DNA from: Pseudomonas fluorescens HK44
GTDB lineage: Bacteria > Pseudomonadota > Gammaproteobacteria > Pseudomonadales > Pseudomonadaceae
Length of the DNA stretch: 64,000 bases
NCBI RefSeq assembly: GCF_000217955.3
Contig: NZ_AFOY02000015.1
Coordinates: forward strand, 1,240,001 to 1,304,000
Direction: 5' to 3'
In this document: positions 35,009 through 43,447 of the stretch, in pieces
Position numbering within the stretch: position 1 is the first letter of the stretch
How the letters are laid out: every line of letters begins with the position of its first letter
The notes under the pieces: generated by a model
Told to the model about the DNA's origin: nothing
Databases searched by the model: none
Seen by the model: the letters and a program-made list of their open reading frames with translations, nothing else
Program-made: the position numbers and the translations under genes

Positions 35009-35737
35009 ATGCGCCTGGCTATGTTCGCTCGATCCCATTCACGCCGTATCGTCGGCTTGCTGACCATTGCGGTGCTCGTCATCGCTGGCTGGACACTCCT
35101 TTCGACGCCAAGGCCATCTAAGGATGCGACTTCCACAGCATCGGTTGTCGCGAACGCGCCGATGCCGTCAGGCCCGCCCTGGGTCTACGGCCAGGCCGGC
35201 GCTCGCTTCACGGTGATCGAATATGCCGATCTGGAGTGCCCGTACTGCCGTGCGTACTTTCCCGTACTCAAGCAGTGGATCGACGATAACCCCGAGGTGA
35301 ACTTGCAGTGGCACCACCTGCCGCTGTCGATCCACGAGCCGGCCGCGACTGCCGAGGCCCGCTGGGCCGAATGCGCAGGTGAGGTGGGTGGACATGATGG
35401 GTTCTGGCAGGCGGTGGCCTGGATCTACTCGCACTCCCGGGGCGTTGGTCAGGGTCTGCCGGAAGACGTGCACTTTCCAGAAACCACTCTGGCCGCTCAA
35501 AGCTGCCTCGACAGTGACCGCCCGGATGTGGCAATCCGCGCGCAGGCCGCCGAAGCAGCGCAGAGCGGAATCGCGGCCACACCAACGCTGCGTCTGCGCG
35601 ACAGTCATTCAGGCAAGACGCTGCTGCTGCACGGCCCCGTGGAGGGCGACGCCTTGATGTCCGCGATCGACCTGCTAAGCAGCGATGCCGAAACTGCAGA
35701 GATGCCCGCCGACGCCGTCGACGACCTGTCCAGGTGA
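35009..35737 (+). CDS. DsbA-like thioredoxin-fold protein of the ICE
   Basis: A 242-residue protein with one N-terminal membrane anchor/signal (residues about 11-31) and a thioredoxin-fold domain. The active site is LECPYCRAYFPVLKQW (CPYC), with the cis-Pro loop in AATPTLRLRDSHSGK. GGAGGA precedes the ATG at 35009. It probably forms or isomerises disulfides in exported transfer proteins, several of which (TIGR03755, 03756 and TraG-N) are Cys-rich. Such a gene follows the ATPase in many related ICEs. Confidence 0.85.
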   Translation: MRLAMFARSHSRRIVGLLTIAVLVIAGWTLLSTPRPSKDATSTASVVANAPMPSGPPWVYGQAGARFTVIEYADLECPYCRAYFPVLKQWIDDNPEVNLQWHHLPLSIHEPAATAEARWAECAGEVGGHDGFWQAVAWIYSHSRGVGQGLPEDVHFPETTLAAQSCLDSDRPDVAIRAQAAEAAQSGIAATPTLRLRDSHSGKTLLLHGPVEGDALMSAIDLLSSDAETAEMPADAVDDLSR

Positions 35738-35870
35738 GTGCCGATGTTCAGCTAAGGTCACGTATCGGCTCGCCCCGGAAAACGGGGCGCGCCGAATGCG
35801 GTTTCTTTGTCGTTCCCGTTCCTTCTTTTGGGGTCGACTACGCCATGGTTTGATTTCGTGGAGGCCCGTT

Positions 35871-36293
35871 ATGCTGATCCAGTTGCCCACTGTCGCCGCG
35901 CTGGCCAGCGTCCTGTACATCATCGTGCTGTTCAGTCCGGCTGCTGCCGCTGACGTGCTCGTCATCACCGACACCCTGCATCCGGTGCAGAGCCCCGCAG
36001 GAACGCGGGTCATCCAGCTCGACCAGCCTGCCCGCATCGAGGCGGAGCTGACCCAAAATCTGCCGGCCGCTCCCGATGCCGCGGTGGCGCTGTTGCAGCA
36101 GCGGTTACGCGATGGCGGTAGCGCGCTGCAGCAACGCATCGGCCAGGCCTACCAGGGCATAACTGACGCCTGGGGACTGGGCGTTGCCAAGATTCCAGCC
36201 ATCGTGGTGGATCGGCGGTACGTGGTCTACGGCGAGTCCGACGTAGCCCGAGCCGTCGCACGCATTGACGCCTACCGGAGTACCCGGCCATGA
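35871..36293 (+). CDS. TIGR03757-family ICE protein (PFL_4709)
   Basis: A 140-residue protein. GGAGG lies seven bases before the ATG at 35871; the upstream part of the open frame is ignored. Signal peptide ends at SPAAAA/DVL. ADVLVITDTLHPVQSPAGTRVIQLDQPARIEAELTQNLP and LGVAKIPAIVVDRRYVVYGESDVARAVARI match the family, a TrbC/TraW-like thioredoxin-fold component without CxxC. It overlaps the next gene by four bases. Confidence 0.9.
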   Translation: MLIQLPTVAALASVLYIIVLFSPAAAADVLVITDTLHPVQSPAGTRVIQLDQPARIEAELTQNLPAAPDAAVALLQQRLRDGGSALQQRIGQAYQGITDAWGLGVAKIPAIVVDRRYVVYGESDVARAVARIDAYRSTRP

Positions 36294-37240
36294 ACCGCAG
36301 GTTCTTCGCGTCTTCACGACGCCTTCGGCTTGCTGCGGCCGCCCTGCTACTGGGCGGGGCAACGTCGGCTTTCGCCCTGAACACGGCGACCATCGTCTCG
36401 TCGGTGTTGTCGCCAGATTGCCTTGAATACCGGGTCGTCGGGGTTTGCTACTGGCTGTACTGCTCGCTGGGCGGCTGCACGGTGCGGACATCGGTCAAGG
36501 TACGGCACTACATCCCTGATGCGGTGGTGTCGAGCTACTCGAACACCGGGGAGAACCCCTGGGCGGAAGTGGCGCTGATGAGCGTACCCAACCCCACAGC
36601 CCGGGCCGGCGGCGACGGCACGAGCAATCACGACAATGAGAACAACCTCGCCAAGTTCAAGAATGCCGACGTCGTCGGCCATCCTGGCGGCGCTGTTTTC
36701 AGTCGCTTCGCCAGTCAGTCTGGCTACACCTGCGAAGGCGCGGGAACGGCTTTTATGCCGTATCTGCTGAGCACGCTGGACACGCTGGCCTGGCGCTACA
36801 ACGTACCGGAAGCGGTTTATCCCGAAGCGCTGATTCCGGGCAGGCGGGAAATCGGTGGGCGCGCGTCGATGAACCTGTGGGGAAACGTGTACCCCCGCGG
36901 AGGATTCCTTCATCAGGTCGACGACTACAAGAGCAGCGCGGTTGTCGCACAGCGCGCAGGCGACATCGTGACCCGCCGGGGCCAGATCCACGTGTATCAG
37001 CCCCTGTTGGCCAACGCGCGCGAGGGCTACTGGCCTGCCGGTGAGCTGGTGGAAAATGAGGCCTCCACCGGCAAGTGGCAGGAGCTCACGCCGACGTTCT
37101 CGACCCGTTGCGCGGTCTTCCCCAACAACAACGCCCAGGTGCAGGCCATGCAGGGAGACTATGCCTGGGCGCTGTGGCGGCCGTATGCCTGCTGCCAGCG
37201 CCGGGGGCAAGTCTTTCTCGGCAGCGTGGATTTCAGGTGA
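36290..37240 (+). CDS. TIGR03756-family ICE protein (TraU-like, PFL_4710)
   Basis: A 316-residue exported protein with signal peptide (LLLGGATSAFA/LNT). Typical segments are CLEYRVVGVCYWLYCSLGGCTVRTSVKVRHYIPDAVVSSY, and the C-terminal RCAVFPNNNAQVQAMQGDYAWALWRPYACCQRRGQVFL. The many cysteines and TraU-like layout suggest disulfide-stabilised periplasmic folding and a role in mating-pair formation or DNA transfer. Confidence 0.9.
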   Translation: MNRRFFASSRRLRLAAAALLLGGATSAFALNTATIVSSVLSPDCLEYRVVGVCYWLYCSLGGCTVRTSVKVRHYIPDAVVSSYSNTGENPWAEVALMSVPNPTARAGGDGTSNHDNENNLAKFKNADVVGHPGGAVFSRFASQSGYTCEGAGTAFMPYLLSTLDTLAWRYNVPEAVYPEALIPGRREIGGRASMNLWGNVYPRGGFLHQVDDYKSSAVVAQRAGDIVTRRGQIHVYQPLLANAREGYWPAGELVENEASTGKWQELTPTFSTRCAVFPNNNAQVQAMQGDYAWALWRPYACCQRRGQVFLGSVDFR

Positions 37241-37250
37241 GGGTCTGACG

Positions 37251-38657
37251 ATGAGCGCGCACTTTTCCCCTCCCAGCCGCCGTTCGAGACGGTACCTTCC
37301 AGCGGCCTTCCTCGCCGCCAGCATGACCCTTCTCGCCGGATCCGCCGGGGCCCAGACCCGTATCGACAGCAACGGCGCCAACGTCAGTGGGAGCGTCATC
37401 GGCGACGATGTGCTCTACAGCATTGGCGGCGGGCGGGCCGTGTCCATGGGCGGAGCCGGAAGCATGCAGAGCCTCGGCGTCGGCGGGGGTTGGAACAGCA
37501 ACCTCATCTGCGGCGACCTGAGCCTCACGACCACGCTGCAGAACCAGCTCAATGGCGTCAGCAATGGCTTCCAATCGATCATGAGCAATGTGATCCAGAA
37601 CGCCACCAGCGCCGTGGCTTCGCTGCCAGCGCTGATCATTCAGCGCGCGGACCCTGGGCTCTACAACCTGCTGACCAACGGCATTCTGCAGGCCCGCCTG
37701 GACTTTGATCGATCGAAAATGACCTGCCGCACGATCGCCAACAGGATGGCGGATATGGCGGGCGGCCAGGCGGGTTGGGATCAACTTGCCGAGGGCATGG
37801 CGCTCAAAAGCGCGGTGGGCAGCACCGACGCCGTCTCCGCGATCGAGCAGGCCGAATCCAGCAAAGGCAACTACGGCGTTCCCTGGGTCGGCGGCAACAA
37901 CGCAGGCGGTGCCGGCCAGGGATCAATCAAGGTGGTCAGCGATGTAACCCGTGCAGGTTACAACCTGCTCAATGGTCGCGGCGCCGTCGACACCTCTTCG
38001 ATTGACCGCAATTCCTGCGGCAACCGTCTGACGTGTCAGACCTGGTCATCGCCGCAGGTAGCTGCCGACTGGGCGACTCGTGTGCTGGGTGAGCGCGAGC
38101 AGCGTACCTGCGAAAGCTGCACCAAAACACAGACCACGCCCGGCGTGGGTCTCACGCCGCTGATTCAGGAAGAGTTCGAAACGAAGCTGCAGGCGCTGCA
38201 AGACCTCATCACCGGTGCCAAACCCACGACCGCAGCCAACCTCGCCGCAGCCGGCAGCAATTCGCTGCCGATCACCCGGGGCGTGGTCGAAGCGTTGCGC
38301 GACGAACCCGACCAGGACGTGCTGGGCAATCGGCTCGCCTCGGAAGCGGCGCTCTCCAGCGTGCTGGAGAAGGCACTGCTGCTTCAGCGCACACTGCTCA
38401 CGGGTAAGAAAGAACCGAACGTCGCCGCCAACGAGCTGGCTGTGCAGGCGGTTGATCAGGAGAACAGTGCGCTCGAACAGGACATCAACAACCTCAAGAC
38501 CGAGCTGGAACTACGGCGCGAGCTGGCCGGCAACTCGGCGATGACGATCATCCAGCGTCACAGCACCCGTGCTGCCGGCTCGCGCGGCATCTATGAGGGA
38601 GACACCACGCGCGACCGACTTGATCAGATTCAGCGGCCCAGGAGCGGGACGCCATGA
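37251..38657 (+). CDS. TIGR03755-family ICE protein (TraH-like, PFL_4711)
   Basis: A 468-residue exported protein. The start at 37251 (MSAHFSPPSRRSRRY) follows GAGGG; an upstream open frame overlaps the previous gene and is rejected. Signal peptide ends LLAGSAGAQ/TRI. LYSIGGGRAVSMGGAGSMQSLGVGGGWNSNLICGDLSL, ERTCESCTKTQ and the C-terminal helical NELAVQAVDQENSALEQDINNLKTELELRREL match TIGR03755. The position corresponds to TraH/F-pilus assembly factors. Confidence 0.9.
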   Translation: MSAHFSPPSRRSRRYLPAAFLAASMTLLAGSAGAQTRIDSNGANVSGSVIGDDVLYSIGGGRAVSMGGAGSMQSLGVGGGWNSNLICGDLSLTTTLQNQLNGVSNGFQSIMSNVIQNATSAVASLPALIIQRADPGLYNLLTNGILQARLDFDRSKMTCRTIANRMADMAGGQAGWDQLAEGMALKSAVGSTDAVSAIEQAESSKGNYGVPWVGGNNAGGAGQGSIKVVSDVTRAGYNLLNGRGAVDTSSIDRNSCGNRLTCQTWSSPQVAADWATRVLGEREQRTCESCTKTQTTPGVGLTPLIQEEFETKLQALQDLITGAKPTTAANLAAAGSNSLPITRGVVEALRDEPDQDVLGNRLASEAALSSVLEKALLLQRTLLTGKKEPNVAANELAVQAVDQENSALEQDINNLKTELELRRELAGNSAMTIIQRHSTRAAGSRGIYEGDTTRDRLDQIQRPRSGTP

Positions 38658-39007
38658 CCTTGCCGACCTGGCTGCGCTTGCCGTGGCTTTTCAATCGCAG
38701 GGTAGGTGCGGCGCTGTTGTGGATCTGCCTGGTGGTGGGAGCGGCGGTGGCCGTGAACATTGCCGGCATCCATGTGGTCGGCGACATCCACGGTTGGGAG
38801 CATTGGCTGCAAGCGCACGCCAGTTATTTCTTCTTTTGGCGGGTTTGCCTGTATGCGGTGACGGCTGTCGGTTGGTGGTGGATGCGCGGGAGGTTGCGAC
38901 TGCGCGAGCCGGCTGCTGAAACCCAGCAACGCTTGTTGCGCACCGAGATCGCAGCCGTGATCGCCATCGTGCTACTGGAAGGCAGCGCATGGCTTCGGCA
39001 GGGTTAA
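38654..39007 (+). CDS. Small ICE membrane protein
   Basis: A 117-residue protein with three predicted membrane segments (about residues 16-38, 55-75 and 96-113) and a basic loop (MRGRLRLREPAAETQQRL). It overlaps the preceding gene by four bases. A protein of this size and topology commonly sits between TIGR03755 and TraG-N genes in related ICEs; no function is known. Confidence 0.75.
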   Translation: MTLPTWLRLPWLFNRRVGAALLWICLVVGAAVAVNIAGIHVVGDIHGWEHWLQAHASYFFFWRVCLYAVTAVGWWWMRGRLRLREPAAETQQRLLRTEIAAVIAIVLLEGSAWLRQG

Positions 39008-39022
39008 GACGGAGAGACTGGC

Positions 39023-40540
39023 ATGACGCTCTACACGACGGATTACCTGGAGTACTACCTGACGCTGGTGGGCTGGATCGTCAACAATGGCATCTGGAAC
39101 ATCCTGGTCGCCAGCGGTGTGTTCGCGCTGCCGTTCTTGGCGATCGTCATCCACGAGTGGCTCAGGGCGCGCGCCGAAGGCGCCGATGAGGGCAACAAAG
39201 GCGTGCTGTCATCGATGCGGATCGAGAACCGGGTGTGGGTAGCGATCGTGGTCATCATGTTCGCCGGCATTCCGTTCATCCCGGTTGACTTCAGCACAAT
39301 CAAGTTCGACACCACCCGCTCCGCACAGTGTCAGGTCAATGTGCCACAGCCGGCGGATACCGGCTGGTCCAACTCATACACCGCACTCAATAATCAAAGT
39401 GCCTTGGTGCCCGTGTGGTGGTTTTTCATGCACGCACTGTCCAAGGCTGTCACGGGCGCGGCTGTTGCTGCGATCCCCTGCGGTACGGATCTAAGGCAAA
39501 TGCGCATGGACATTGACTCCACCCGCATCAATGACCCGGTGTTGGCACAGGAGATCGCCGACTTCACCCACGACTGCTACGGACCCGCGCGGGCCAAGCT
39601 GTTCATGAACCGGCCGACGCTGTCCGACGAACAGATGAACGACGTGACCTGGATCGGGTCAAGCTACTTCCTGAACACAGCCGGTTTCTACGACACCTAT
39701 CATTCCAGCACACCGCGCACTGCCTGGCCCTACGACGCAAACCGCGACGCGGGGTTGGCACAGGTCGACAGCGGTGGCGGCTACCCGACGTGCCAGCAAT
39801 GGTGGACGGATGGCGGCGAAGGACTGCGTAGCCGGTTACTGGCACAGGTCGATCCAGACTTGCTCTCGCGTGTCGCCCGTTGGGCCGGATTTCTGGCACA
39901 GAGCGAGGTCGATGATTCGGTGGTTCGGGCGATCGCTTCGCCCCAGCAGCAGAAGATGAATCAGGGCCAGGTCTATGCCGACTACGGTGGACAGGTTGGC
40001 ATGACGGTGCCGAACATCGTGACCCGCGGCGCGGGCGATGTCGGCCTAGCAGTGGGTTCGCTGGGCTTCTTTCCGGCCATGGACGTGGTGCGCCAGGCGT
40101 TGCCGATGGTTCTGTCGTTGTTGAAGATGGCGCTTGTCATCTGCATTCCGCTGGTGCTGCTGGTGGGCACATACGATCTGAAAGCGGTGGTGACGGTGAG
40201 CTGTGTCGAGTTCGCGTTGTTCTTCGTGGACTTCTGGTTCCAGCTCGCCCGCTGGATCGACAGCACGATCCTCGATGCGCTCTATGGATGGGGATTCGGT
40301 GCAAACCGCCCGCATACCAACTTCGATCCGCTGATGGGGTTGAACAACACGTTTGGTGACATGCTGCTCAACTTTGTCACGGCGACGATGTTCATCGTGC
40401 TGCCAGGATTTTGGGTAGCGTCGCTTACGTGGGCTGGAGTTCGAGCTGGCAACGTATTACAAGGGCTGTCCGAAGGCACCAAGGGTGCTGGTCAGGCTGG
40501 CGGGAAGGGGCCGGGCGTCATTTCGGGAAAATTGAAATAA
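39023..40540 (+). CDS. TraG N-terminal-domain conjugal transfer protein
   Basis: A 505-residue membrane protein matching the TraG-N family (mating-pair stabilisation/entry-exclusion side of F TraG). It starts MTLYTTDYLEYYLTLVGWIVNNGIWNILVASGVFALPF, has a large periplasmic region with Cys pairs (ARSAQCQVN-type segment, TDLRQ, GGYPTCQQWW) and several C-terminal membrane segments (LPMVLSLLKMALVICIPLVLLVGTYDLKAVV, LNFVTATMFIVLPGFWVASLTWAG). GGAGAG precedes the ATG. It is the last gene of the transfer operon. Confidence 0.9.
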   Translation: MTLYTTDYLEYYLTLVGWIVNNGIWNILVASGVFALPFLAIVIHEWLRARAEGADEGNKGVLSSMRIENRVWVAIVVIMFAGIPFIPVDFSTIKFDTTRSAQCQVNVPQPADTGWSNSYTALNNQSALVPVWWFFMHALSKAVTGAAVAAIPCGTDLRQMRMDIDSTRINDPVLAQEIADFTHDCYGPARAKLFMNRPTLSDEQMNDVTWIGSSYFLNTAGFYDTYHSSTPRTAWPYDANRDAGLAQVDSGGGYPTCQQWWTDGGEGLRSRLLAQVDPDLLSRVARWAGFLAQSEVDDSVVRAIASPQQQKMNQGQVYADYGGQVGMTVPNIVTRGAGDVGLAVGSLGFFPAMDVVRQALPMVLSLLKMALVICIPLVLLVGTYDLKAVVTVSCVEFALFFVDFWFQLARWIDSTILDALYGWGFGANRPHTNFDPLMGLNNTFGDMLLNFVTATMFIVLPGFWVASLTWAGVRAGNVLQGLSEGTKGAGQAGGKGPGVISGKLK

Positions 40541-40544
40541 TTGA

Positions 40545-40928
40545 TCACCTTCCCGACTGATCATCCTCGTACATTTCATGTGATGTGTCGTTGTTGGAGA
40601 CGGGGTCGTAGAACATGCTTTTCCTAAGTTCGTCTTGATCCATGAAAGGCCACTCATCCTCTTCATTTGGTGAGTTGTGTCCTGACGCCCAAGCCGCTGC
40701 AATAGAAAATAGCAGAATCAAGGTCAACCAGAACGCAACGTACAGAAGAAGGCCGAAAAGCACCAGTTTGACCAACCACAGCAGCATTTTAGCAATACTG
40801 ACAGGAACGCCGTGCGCATTCAGCCAACCGACAGCTTGGCGCTCGCGACGTACATAAGCACGCCACACCCGCCCCATGCCCTGGCCGAACCGGTAGGTCC
40901 ATCGTTCGTTGTGTGTATGCATAACCAT
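40545..40928 (-). CDS. DUF3742-family ICE protein
   Basis: A 127-residue protein convergent to the transfer operon, ending five bases after the TraG-N stop. The start at 40928 (MVMHTHNERW) follows GAGG; a Met five codons earlier is less likely. It has a basic N-terminal region (RFGQGMGRVWRAYVRRERQAVGWLNAHGVP), two close membrane segments (LLWLVKLVLFGLLLYVAFWLTLILLFSIAAAW) and an acidic tail. DUF3742 proteins occupy this same convergent position in many PFL-type ICEs; function unknown. Confidence 0.85.
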   Translation of the reverse strand: MVMHTHNERWTYRFGQGMGRVWRAYVRRERQAVGWLNAHGVPVSIAKMLLWLVKLVLFGLLLYVAFWLTLILLFSIAAAWASGHNSPNEEDEWPFMDQDELRKSMFYDPVSNNDTSHEMYEDDQSGR

Positions 40929-41062
40929 AGCCACACCTCGCACTTCAGTCTCTTGTACGTGTGTCGAGCGTCGCCCTTAGCATAGACCGCGGCGGGGGCA
41001 GAGGTCTCCTGCCCCGTTCGTTCCAAAGAGAAATCGACTGCTTGACGCAGTCCGATTAGATT

Positions 41063-41082
41063 ATGTTAAGAAAATATAACAT
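41063..41082. promoter_or_regulatory. Candidate AbiEi operator (inverted repeat)
   Basis: ATGTTA and TAACAT form a perfect 6-bp inverted repeat separated by eight A/T-rich bases, 70 bases upstream of the AbiEi gene. TTGACG at 41042-41047 just before it could be a -35 element. AbiEi antitoxins are known to repress their own promoter by binding inverted repeats. Inferred. Confidence 0.4.
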
Positions 41083-41152
41083 GAGACTATTTTTCACGCC
41101 AGATATCTGCCCTACTCTTTTCGACGATTGGATCGTGTGCTATTTTTATGAC

Positions 41153-41911
41153 ATGGATAAAAATTCTCGACACCAGGTAATCAAACGCCTTCAGGCTGAG
41201 TTACCACGTGGTGCACCCTTCGACCTCTCCATCCTCGACCAGTTCGGCGTGTCGCCGCAACTTGCTGCGCACTACGCCGAGGGCGGCTGGCTCGTGCGAC
41301 TTGCACAGGGTATCTATGCCTTTCCGAACGATGAATTCGGTGTTCACAAGGCGGTTCTGTTCCTCCAGAGCCGCGTACCTGGCCTGCACGTTGGCGGAAA
41401 AAGCGCCCTAGCCATGCAGGGGGTACGCCACAACCTGGGGGGCAGGGAAACGCTGGTTCTGTGGGGTAACGCCCGTTTCTCGCTACCAGCGTGGTTCACT
41501 GGACGATTTCCGGCCCGCTATGTCAACGCTCGCCTCTTCGACTGGCCAGATGCGGGTCTGGCCGAGAAAACACTGACCACACCGCCAAGCCTGCCCGATG
41601 GACTGCGAGTGTCCGTCCCCGAACGTGCTTCCCTGGAGTTGCTGTACGAGACCGGCGTAAAGCAGAGCCTCGAAGAAGCCCGCAATCTTTTCGACGGACT
41701 GCGCTCACCGCGCAAAGAGCTCCTTGGGCAATTGCTTTCCTGCTGTACCAGCGTGAAGGCCGTCAGGCTGTTCCTGACCTGGGCAAGAGAAACCAACATC
41801 GTGGACGTCGATACCCTGCTGGCACAGCACCCGGTTCGCATGGGAAGCGCCAAACGTTGGATGAGCCGACTTGACGACGGCACGTTACTGAGCTTGAAGC
41901 CCTATGGATAA
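41153..41911 (+). CDS. abiEi: AbiEi-type antitoxin/transcriptional regulator
   Basis: A 252-residue protein starting at MDKNSRHQVIKRL; an in-frame ATG at 41063 would add 30 residues but overlaps the likely operator. The N-terminal winged-helix (SILDQFGVSPQLAAHYAEGGWLVRLAQGIYAFP) and the C-terminal antitoxin domain (FPARYVNARLFDWPDAG, VSVPERASLELLYETGV) match the AbiEi family with an AbiEi_3-type N-terminal domain. In this type IV system the antitoxin represses the operon and counteracts the toxin without forming a stable complex. Its stop overlaps the toxin start by eight bases. Confidence 0.85.
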   Translation: MDKNSRHQVIKRLQAELPRGAPFDLSILDQFGVSPQLAAHYAEGGWLVRLAQGIYAFPNDEFGVHKAVLFLQSRVPGLHVGGKSALAMQGVRHNLGGRETLVLWGNARFSLPAWFTGRFPARYVNARLFDWPDAGLAEKTLTTPPSLPDGLRVSVPERASLELLYETGVKQSLEEARNLFDGLRSPRKELLGQLLSCCTSVKAVRLFLTWARETNIVDVDTLLAQHPVRMGSAKRWMSRLDDGTLLSLKPYG

Positions 41912-42824
41912 GAGCTACGCCGACACCGTTCGCCTGCTGCTTGCCGTCGCGCCTGACGTGTTCGCCAACGACATCTTCGCCATGAAGGGCGGAACGGCGA
42001 TCAATCTGTTCGTGCGAGACATGCCACGTTTGTCCGTCGACATCGACGTGGTGTATCTCCCGTGGCAGGTTCCGCGCGACGAGGCATTGCGCGCAATCAA
42101 CCTGGAACTGGCTGCCATCGGGGAACGCGTAGCGCCCCTCGGGGTACAGTCCCGCCTTATCCGAAGCAAGGACCTGGGGGATACCAAGCTCATCGTCGAG
42201 AACGAGTCCAACCAGGTCAAGATTGAAGTCAATGTCGTGTTCCGCGGCACAGTGTTGACCGCCGAGCCGAGGCCGTTGAGTGCCAAAACGAGCAATCTGT
42301 TTGGCGTCGAGTTCGACGTGCCAATCCTTGCGCCCGACGAAGTCTATGCCGGCAAGCTGGTCGCAGCCATGGACCGACAGCATCCGAGGGATCTGTTCGA
42401 CGTATGGCAGCTCTATGAATCCGGCGGCATCACGGACGGTATGGTGGAGTGCTTCGTGGTCTATCTGGCCGGACACAATCGGCCAATCCACGAAGTCCTG
42501 TTCGGCAATGACAAGGACATTGCCACCGAGTACGAACGAGCCTTCGTGGGAATGACCGAAGTGGCTTGCCCTCTGGACACTTTACTCGATGCCCGTACGC
42601 GGCTTCGACGAGAGCTACCAAGAAGACTGAACACAGCGCACAAACAGTTTCTGACCGGTCTGGCGCACGCGCAGCCCGACTGGTCACTGCTGCAATGCCA
42701 GCACGCGACAGAACTGCCGGCCCTACGCTGGAAGCTCAGCAACCTGGAAACCTTCCGCAAGCGTCGCCCCGATGATTTTGCATCTCAGGCTAACGCACTC
42801 GAGACTGGCCTGGGCCAAGGCTAA
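41904..42824 (+). CDS. abiEii: AbiEii-type nucleotidyltransferase toxin
   Basis: A 306-residue nucleotidyltransferase. Motif I is MKGGTAINLF (residues 28-36) and the catalytic carboxylates are in RLSVDIDVVYLP (Asp46, Asp48); motif III is likely in VKIEVNVV, and motif IV in the KLVAAMDRQHPRDLFDV segment, the hallmark of AbiEii/AbiGii. AbiEii-like toxins transfer nucleotides to cellular targets, some to tRNA acceptor stems. With AbiEi it forms a complete pair that can stabilise the ICE or defend against phage. It lies between transfer genes and relaxase, a cargo position. Confidence 0.9.
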   Translation: MDKSYADTVRLLLAVAPDVFANDIFAMKGGTAINLFVRDMPRLSVDIDVVYLPWQVPRDEALRAINLELAAIGERVAPLGVQSRLIRSKDLGDTKLIVENESNQVKIEVNVVFRGTVLTAEPRPLSAKTSNLFGVEFDVPILAPDEVYAGKLVAAMDRQHPRDLFDVWQLYESGGITDGMVECFVVYLAGHNRPIHEVLFGNDKDIATEYERAFVGMTEVACPLDTLLDARTRLRRELPRRLNTAHKQFLTGLAHAQPDWSLLQCQHATELPALRWKLSNLETFRKRRPDDFASQANALETGLGQG

Positions 42825-43447
42825 CGTCCGACAGTCGATACTGAGCCAGCAGCAACGTTACTCTTGTTCTTGGACGAGAGAGCAAAGTCCACTACCCATC
42901 CTCTATCGTGGCATCGAGCGCCGCGCGATGAAGTCGCACAAGCGTTGTCTGGACTGTCCATGCCATCCCTCCGTGGCTCTTTCATCCCGGCATTAGGAGC
43001 GAAATCCAGGAGATGGCGACGACCCATAGGGGTGAGAAACCGGCTGATACCAGACCGGCCAGATGCATGCGTCTACCCTACGGATCGCCATAACGCGACC
43101 CGCGGGTATCGAGTTCGGGTTCTCACATCCGGCGCCGATGTGCAACGCACGACAAGGATTGGACAAGGCGATTTGCCCAAGCAACTGAAAGATCATTCCA
43201 GCGAGATAGAGCCTCTTCGTCCGGTTCTCTACAAGCTTGAACGTCGACTCAAATGACACCGATGCGACGACAAAGGGGAGTCCGCCATACCCCATTCTTG
43301 CTCGCCGACACTGGCCCAAAAGGAATTCAATCAAAAGGTTTCCGGAAGGGTTAAAGGTCAGCAAGTAGCAAGGGAATGGGCTCAAGGGGAATGGGCCTAT
43401 ACGGAAAAGGTAAAGGCTCCCCTGCCAGCCGCGACTACGGTGCATCC
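42825..43447. other. Gap upstream of the relaxase, possible oriT region
   Basis: About 620 bases without a convincing gene. Small dyads occur, for example ACCCGCGGGT near 43098 and CCGGCTGATACCAGACCGG near 43041. In ICEclc-type elements an origin of transfer lies just upstream of traI, so this gap is the natural candidate, but no known nic consensus was recognised. Minus-strand frames here (42993-43445) lack coding character. Confidence 0.3.

Noticed and set aside
36347..37399. 350-codon open frame on the minus strand
   Set aside because: It is antisense to the TIGR03756 and TIGR03755 genes, has no ribosome binding site and a composition (Arg/Val/Gly-rich) expected from the opposite strand of GC-rich genes.
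42993..43445. 150-codon minus-strand frame upstream of traI
   Set aside because: No ribosome binding site and no recognisable domain; composition not protein-like. Left as part of the possible oriT gap.
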